The notes beneath the pieces were generated by a model that saw only the letters and a program-made list of their open reading frames with translations, made no database searches and had not been told where the DNA came from. Positions 59,929 through 64,000 of a stretch of 64,000 nucleotides of DNA are shown here, one piece after another (position 1 is the stretch's first letter; the number at the start of each line of letters is the position of its first letter). Source of the DNA: Gammaproteobacteria bacterium. Lineage in GTDB: Bacteria > Pseudomonadota > Gammaproteobacteria > Coxiellales > Coxiellaceae. Location of the stretch: assembly GCA_030425685.1 (NCBI GenBank), contig JAUIAD010000005.1, positions 1 to 64,000 of the forward strand, written 5' to 3'. The position numbers and the translations under genes were made by a program.

Positions 59929-61116
59929 ATGTATCAAAGATCTATACAGGCGACCCTAGAAGCATTATTGAAGCAGTACGCTGTGGTAACGGTGACTGGC
60001 CCTAGGCAGTCAGGCAAGACAACATTAGTTAAAACCACTTATGCAAGCAGGCCTTATTATAACCTTGAGAACCCTGACACGCGCGCGCTTATTGAAAGTG
60101 ATCCTAAGCAGTTCTTTGCGGATATCGATTTGCAGCAAGGTGTTATTTTAGATGAAATTCAAAAGTCTCCTGAGCTGCTTTCTTATATTCAAGTGGTTGT
60201 AGATGAGGATCGCATTCCAGGCTCTTTTATCTTAACAGGAAGTCACCAGTTACAAATGACAGAGGCAATCTCGCAATCTCTTGCTGGGAGAACAGCAATA
60301 TTGGAGTTACTACCTTTATCAATTAATGAAATCGAGCAGGAAAGCGATTCGTGGGCAACCAATGAGTATTTAATAAAAGGTTTTTTCCCAGCCGTTTATC
60401 AATATAATTTAGACCCAACAACAAACGCACGAAACTATATAAAAACATATGTTGAAAGAGATGTTAGGCAGCTAATAAATGTGAAAGATTTACATAGCTT
60501 TCAGCGCTTTGTAAAGTTATGTGCTGGCAGGATAGGAAGTACAATTAACCGAGAAAGTTTGGGTAATGATGTTGGTGTTTCACAAAATACAATTAAAAGT
60601 TGGTTATCCATATTGGAGGCTTCGTACCTAACTTATCAACTGCAGCCTTATTTTGAAAATTTTGGTAAAAGAATTATAAAATCATCAAAATTATATTTTC
60701 TAGATGTAGGGTTGGTGAGTTATTTGTTAGATATAAAGTCAATTAAGCAAGTAGAGCATGATAAGTTGCGAGGTGGGTTATTTGAAAACATGGTGATTAC
60801 TGAGATTCTAAAATATCAATATAATCGTGGTATAGATGCAAATATCTATTTCTATCGTGATAGTCACAATAATGAGGTGGATATCGTTATACAGGTGGGT
60901 GACAAGCTTGTGCCAATAGAGATTAAATCCACCTCTACATTTAATACGGCCTTGTTGAAAAATGTCCGTTATTTTCAAAAAATCGTAGGTGATAGGGCAC
61001 CGCTCGGATATTTAATTTACGCTGGAGAGCATGAACAAAAAGTTAAAAACATTATGATTACTAATTTTAGAAACATACATAAAGTAATGCATGACATCTA
61101 CAAGCAATTACAATAA
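59929..61116 (+). CDS. AAA ATPase with DUF4143 domain, copy 1
   Basis: 395 residues. An N-terminal AAA_14-type P-loop GPRQSGKT (24-31), Walker B ILDEIQK (about 76), then a winged helix region and a C-terminal DUF4143 part with EVDIVIQV and PIEIKSTS, acidic/Lys residues like those of PD-(D/E)XK nucleases. Such genes are widely scattered and move often; their role is unknown. It starts directly after a palindrome. A second member is at 62499. Confidence 0.88.
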   Translation: MYQRSIQATLEALLKQYAVVTVTGPRQSGKTTLVKTTYASRPYYNLENPDTRALIESDPKQFFADIDLQQGVILDEIQKSPELLSYIQVVVDEDRIPGSFILTGSHQLQMTEAISQSLAGRTAILELLPLSINEIEQESDSWATNEYLIKGFFPAVYQYNLDPTTNARNYIKTYVERDVRQLINVKDLHSFQRFVKLCAGRIGSTINRESLGNDVGVSQNTIKSWLSILEASYLTYQLQPYFENFGKRIIKSSKLYFLDVGLVSYLLDIKSIKQVEHDKLRGGLFENMVITEILKYQYNRGIDANIYFYRDSHNNEVDIVIQVGDKLVPIEIKSTSTFNTALLKNVRYFQKIVGDRAPLGYLIYAGEHEQKVKNIMITNFRNIHKVMHDIYKQLQ

Positions 61117-61175
61117 ATTAAAATTATGAGTATCTCAGTATAAATAATTGGTAGTGCCTCCAATCTGTTGACAGG

Positions 61176-61664
61176 TTAAATCTTTCTGCCGAATTCAAAC
61201 CTATTAATAAATAACCCAATAACAATGTAATGCAATTTATCAAGTTTAGAAAAACAGATGGTTTTTCTTGCAAGTCGTTTTATTCGTGTGCGCAGCGTTA
61301 AATGTTTTCTTTCGATAGCCTGAGTATTACGCTTTTCAACGAAATGTTTGGATTTTGGTAAGTGCCTTTCATATGAGCCCCAGTCATCGGAGTGGTAAAA
61401 CTCAATGTCAAAGCAACTTAATTTTTTCTGAAGTGCCTTAAAGGCAGAATCTTTTCTCGGCCCAAAATGATAGGCTAACACCGTATGTGTCTGATGATCA
61501 ATAGCGTGCCATAGCCATCTCTGCCGGCTTTTCTTTTTAACAAAGCTCCACATCTCATCGAGTTCTGCTTCTTCAACTTTTACTATGTTGACAGTAACTG
61601 ACTCATTATTTTTGCATTTTTTATCAAGGAAAGTGTTGTTGACGCTTTCCAACTTTTCACCCAT
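61176..61664 (-). CDS. insB: IS1-family transposase, InsB-like frame
   Basis: 162 residues of the catalytic part: EAELDEMWSFVKKKSRQRWLWHAID (first Asp), YHSDDWGSY (second Asp) and the ERKHLTLRTRIKRLARKT region (glutamate), consistent with the IS1 DDE domain. Its ATG overlaps the InsA frame at a run of nine As (61664-61672), so the complete transposase probably forms by a frameshift or slippage. Confidence 0.88.
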   Translation of the reverse strand: MGEKLESVNNTFLDKKCKNNESVTVNIVKVEEAELDEMWSFVKKKSRQRWLWHAIDHQTHTVLAYHFGPRKDSAFKALQKKLSCFDIEFYHSDDWGSYERHLPKSKHFVEKRNTQAIERKHLTLRTRIKRLARKTICFSKLDKLHYIVIGLFINRFEFGRKI

Positions 61665-61929
61665 TTTTTTTTAATTCTCGAATAACCGTATTGATACCAA
61701 CACCAAGCACCCTGACCGTATCTCTAACACCACTGCCGTTTATGGCCATTTGAATTATTTTTCTCTTTATTTCAGGCAGCCTGCCTTTGTGCTTGTAATC
61801 ATTAATAAATGTACGTTTTCTGCAGCATGTATTTTTGCATAGGTAACGTTGCTTACCTTCTGGTGTTAAACCAAATTTTACTACAGTTGATTCGTCGCAT
61901 TCTGGGCAGAGCACATTTATTTTTGGCAT
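61657..61929 (-). CDS. insA: IS1-family DNA-binding protein, InsA-like frame
   Basis: 90 residues with a zinc-finger-like N-terminus (CPECDESTVVKFGL, CKNTCCRKRTF) and a C-terminal helix-turn-helix (VRVLGVGINTVIREL). In IS1 this product binds the inverted ends and represses transposition. It overlaps the InsB frame by 8 bp at an A9 tract. The InsB frame is +1 relative to InsA, not the -1 usual for IS1, so slippage in the A-run is the likeliest route. Confidence 0.85.
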   Translation of the reverse strand: MPKINVLCPECDESTVVKFGLTPEGKQRYLCKNTCCRKRTFINDYKHKGRLPEIKRKIIQMAINGSGVRDTVRVLGVGINTVIRELKKNG

Positions 61930-61993
61930 GACTTATTCCTTATCAAGCTGAAAAGGAAGAGATATTATCATATCAACAGTTTGGAGGCACTAC

Positions 61994-62307
61994 TCCCTGT
62001 TTTTGTCAGTGCTTTCCAGATTCGTAAAAATAGTGGCGGGCAAGGCAAGTGGTGTGGTGGTGATGGCGTTATACGCCGTTTAATGTTTAATGAAAAGATG
62101 ACCGCGTCTATCGTCTCCAATCGACGCATTGTGCCGCCTTATGGTCTCAAAGGTGGTTCACCAGGAAAAGTAGGTGTGAATTATATTGTCCGAGCCGACG
62201 GCAATATGGAGGTGCTCGCTAGCCAAGCTGAAGTCACGGTAAATCCCGGTGACATGTTTGTTATAGAAACACCTGGAGGTGGGGGGTATGGACGGTTTTT
62301 TAATTGA
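61994..62307 (+). pseudogene. 3' remnant of a hydantoinase B/5-oxoprolinase gene
   Basis: The frame gives the C-terminal ~105 residues of the HyuB family: FQIRKNSGGQGKWCGGDGVIRRL, SNRRIVPPYGLKGGSPGK and the final PGDMFVIETPGGGGYG. The 5' part is absent: the IS1 end lies immediately upstream, and before that comes an unrelated ATPase. The gene was therefore truncated, probably by insertion followed by deletion. The remnant has no start of its own. Confidence 0.85.
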
Positions 62308-62363
62308 TTGGCTGCTCTATTCCGCCCAATCTCGAAATGCTGAGCCTATTAAACGATGATAGA

Positions 62364-62401
62364 TTATCCTTACCTAAAATTGGTTGGCCTCATTGGTAAG
62401 G
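62364..62401. repeat. Degenerate palindrome, copy 1, upstream of the second DUF4143 ATPase
   Basis: TTATCCTTACC at 62364-62374 pairs with GGTAAGG at 62395-62401. The left arm repeats that of the palindrome at 62450, with few changes. It matches the two-copy layout seen before the first ATPase. Confidence 0.55.
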
Positions 62402-62449
62402 CTGGGCTAGTAATGCCGATGCTGTAAGTTGACAGCAGTTGTTCTAGTG

Positions 62450-62497
62450 AATTATCCTTACTTAAACAAGGTTAACCTTTTTTAAGTAAGGATAATT
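62450..62497. promoter_or_regulatory. Nested perfect palindrome abutting the second DUF4143 ATPase start
   Basis: Arms AATTATCCTTACTTAAA (62450-62466) and TTTAAGTAAGGATAATT (62481-62497) are perfect complements. The loop itself contains the palindrome AAGGTTAACCTT. The Shine-Dalgarno AAGGA (62488-62492) lies in the right arm, 6 bases before the GTG start at 62499. Confidence 0.75.
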
Positions 62498-62498
62498 T

Positions 62499-63779
62499 GT
62501 GATATCCGCCATATTAAGTATAATAAACGAACAAAACCCTTGGCTTCATGATAAAATGGCACCTATTGTAGGCCCCAACGCTTATCTTGAGCGAGAGGCA
62601 ATGCCGGCATTGCTGAACCCCGAATGGGACAAGCTTTGGACAATATTGGTTGGGCCAAGGCAATCAGGTAAGACGACGCTGGGCAAGCACCTTAGTCATA
62701 GGCTAGTGCAAGAGAAACGCTATAAGACTTTGCTGTACTTGAATTGTGATTATAGTTTAATTTGTGATTGGTTAGCGTCGACTACTTTTATTAGCGATAT
62801 TAGAGAAGCTCTGGAACTAGAAAATTACATTTTATTTATTGATGAGGTTCAGCGGCTAGAGTCTCCAGGTTTACTGCTTAAAATCATTGCTGACTTGAAA
62901 TTGCCTATTAAAATGATTGCTTCAGGTTCCTCACAGTTGGAAATTAAGAGTAAGGTTACTGAGCACCTTACTGGCCGACAGTTTGAAACGCTTATTCTCC
63001 CGTTGAGTAGTCGTGAGGTTGATTATAAAAAAGATTATCTTTCCATACTGCAATATGGCTCGTACCCACAGGTATATTTAACCACTGAAAAAAGGTTATT
63101 ATTACGTGAGCTTTATAATAGTTATATACAAAAAGATATTATTGACTTTTTGAAAGTTGGTAAGGTCGATGTTATTCAAAAATTAATGGGTTTATTAGCG
63201 CACTGTTCAGGACAGCTTTTGAATTACCAACAATTAGCTGCTGACTGTCAAGTCAGTGCAGATACCATTAAAAACTACCTGGACATCTTACAAAAAACCT
63301 ATGTCGTTGACTTGATTACGCCTTATGTTGGTAATAAAAGAACGGAAATTACATCTAATCCAATTTGTTATTTTATTGATAACGGCTTTCGCAATTTTTC
63401 ATTAGACAATCTTGCCCCCATCGAGAGTAGGACTGATAATGGTTTATTGATTGAGAGCATCGTTTTTCAGGAGATAAGAAAATATCTTGCGGAAAAATAT
63501 CTTGATTGGAAAATACATTATTGGCGCACAAAAGGTGGCGCCGAAGTTGACTTTGTTGTGCAAACGGGATTCGATACGGTCGTTCCTATTGAGGTTAAGT
63601 ACCGTAACATGCCCAAGCCAAAAATTAGCCGCAGTTATCGTTCTTTTTTAGAAGCCTATAAGCCAGACCTAGGGATTATCATAACGAAAAATCAACTGGC
63701 AACCATTGACGTTGATAATACGACAGTGCACTTCATACCGATTGCAGGGTTAACACAAATGTTTAGTGTCTTGAAGTAA
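62499..63779 (+). CDS. AAA ATPase with DUF4143 domain, copy 2
   Basis: 426 residues. P-loop GPRQSGKT (52-59), Walker B ILFIDEVQRL (about 115), then a GSSQLEIKSK sensor region, and a C-terminal DUF4143 part with GAEVDFVVQTG and PIEVKYR. It is a distant paralogue of the gene at 59929. The start is GTG with AAGGA at a good distance inside a palindrome. An ATG at about residue 20 has weaker support. The target is unknown. Confidence 0.87.
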   Translation: MISAILSIINEQNPWLHDKMAPIVGPNAYLEREAMPALLNPEWDKLWTILVGPRQSGKTTLGKHLSHRLVQEKRYKTLLYLNCDYSLICDWLASTTFISDIREALELENYILFIDEVQRLESPGLLLKIIADLKLPIKMIASGSSQLEIKSKVTEHLTGRQFETLILPLSSREVDYKKDYLSILQYGSYPQVYLTTEKRLLLRELYNSYIQKDIIDFLKVGKVDVIQKLMGLLAHCSGQLLNYQQLAADCQVSADTIKNYLDILQKTYVVDLITPYVGNKRTEITSNPICYFIDNGFRNFSLDNLAPIESRTDNGLLIESIVFQEIRKYLAEKYLDWKIHYWRTKGGAEVDFVVQTGFDTVVPIEVKYRNMPKPKISRSYRSFLEAYKPDLGIIITKNQLATIDVDNTTVHFIPIAGLTQMFSVLK

Positions 63780-63826
63780 AATGCTTTGTTGCCCCATCCA
63801 TATAGCAACGCTTTTTAGTGCAACAA

Positions 63827-64000
63827 CTATTTTTTCTTACCCTTATCATTCTCCATCCATTGATAGACCAAAGGAACATTTTGCGCGACCTGATTGATTG
63901 TCGTTACTTTAGGGGCTGTTGCGAGCTTAATATCGCTATCAACACAGAAGCTATTAACAGCACCGACTTGATAAACCCGCTGAACAACAGGGAGGGCTGT
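63827..64000 (-). CDS. 3' end of a gene continuing beyond the right edge
   Basis: The last 57 codons of a minus-strand frame, open to the edge, stop TAG at 63829-63827. The fragment reads PVVQRVYQVGAVNSFCVD, then KLATAPKVTTINQVAQ and ends in GKKK. No family is recognised from it. It converges with the second ATPase gene. Confidence 0.65.
   Translation of the reverse strand, partial: TALPVVQRVYQVGAVNSFCVDSDIKLATAPKVTTINQVAQNVPLVYQWMENDKGKKK

Larger units (their letters stand above)
61151..61993. mobile_element. IS1-family insertion sequence, 843 bp
   Basis: It is bounded by 21-bp inverted ends, GTAGTGCCTCCAATCTGTTG (left, 61151) and the complementary GTAGTGCCTCCAAACTGTTG (right, reading inward from 61993), differing at one base. 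It carries two overlapping minus-strand frames, InsA-like and InsB-like, as in IS1. No matching target duplication is visible (left flank TAATTG, right flank TCCCTG), so one side may have been rearranged. Confidence 0.88.

Overview
The window reads as a chromosomal segment from a moderately AT-rich gammaproteobacterium. The basis is the F-type ATP synthase operon, the rpmH-rnpA-yidD-yidC-mnmE block, mnmG-rsmG-parA-parB, dnaA-dnaN-recF-gyrB, ftsYEX-rpoH, tetrameric glycyl-tRNA synthetase (glyQ/glyS) and ATP-type pckA. A Com1-like DsbA protein and scattered palindromic repeats hint at a Legionellales/Coxiellaceae-like, host-associated lineage. That placement is inference from gene content only.

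Layout. 1-4.4 kb: atpI-B-E-F-H-A on the minus strand from a good sigma70-type promoter; atpG lies beyond the left edge. 4.4-9.1 kb: two MFS-type transporters, an O-antigen ligase-like membrane protein, a small secreted protein and a 47-residue membrane microprotein coupled to the second transporter. 9.1-18.5 kb: parB, parA, rsmG, mnmG, a PAP2 phosphatase, a cytochrome b561, then mnmE-yidC-yidD-rnpA-rpmH. 18.5-19.4 kb: a noncoding region with a tandem palindromic repeat, three perfect DnaA boxes and an AT-rich stretch, the best oriC candidate. 19.4-27.1 kb: universal stress protein, two small membrane proteins, rsmB, glyS, glyQ, a DsbA-like oxidoreductase and rpoH. 27.1-34.5 kb: an orphan gene, ftsX-ftsE-ftsY, a pair of M16 peptidases and rsmD.

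34.5-41.8 kb is a six-gene minus-strand operon: nucleotide-sugar dehydrogenase, NAD-sugar epimerase, TPR plus YaiO-like beta-barrel exporter, membrane-anchored HEAT-repeat protein, processive family-2 glycosyltransferase and a second epimerase. Together these look like a complete synthase-dependent exopolysaccharide machine making a uronic-acid-type polymer: precursor supply, polymerisation at the inner membrane, periplasmic scaffold and outer-membrane exit. 42.3-51.3 kb carries gyrB, recF (with two parS-like sites inside it), dnaN, a predicted outer-membrane protein, a cysteine/glycine-rich secreted protein with its partner, and dnaA. This dnaA block is inverted and about 31 kb away from rpmH/oriC, consistent with an inversion whose left breakpoint lies next to oriC. 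51.4-59.8 kb: pyrB, ruvX, yqgE, pckA, yggS, proC, yggT, trxA, rho and a flavin reductase.

59.8-63.8 kb is an accessory patch: two DUF4143-type AAA ATPase genes, each headed by paired palindromes whose last arm contains the ribosome binding site, an IS1-family element with matching ends, and the 3' remnant of a hydantoinase B/5-oxoprolinase gene. A truncated minus-strand gene runs off the right edge. Several short palindromic repeat families recur through the window. The most unusual is a 13-bp-ended element present at three places.
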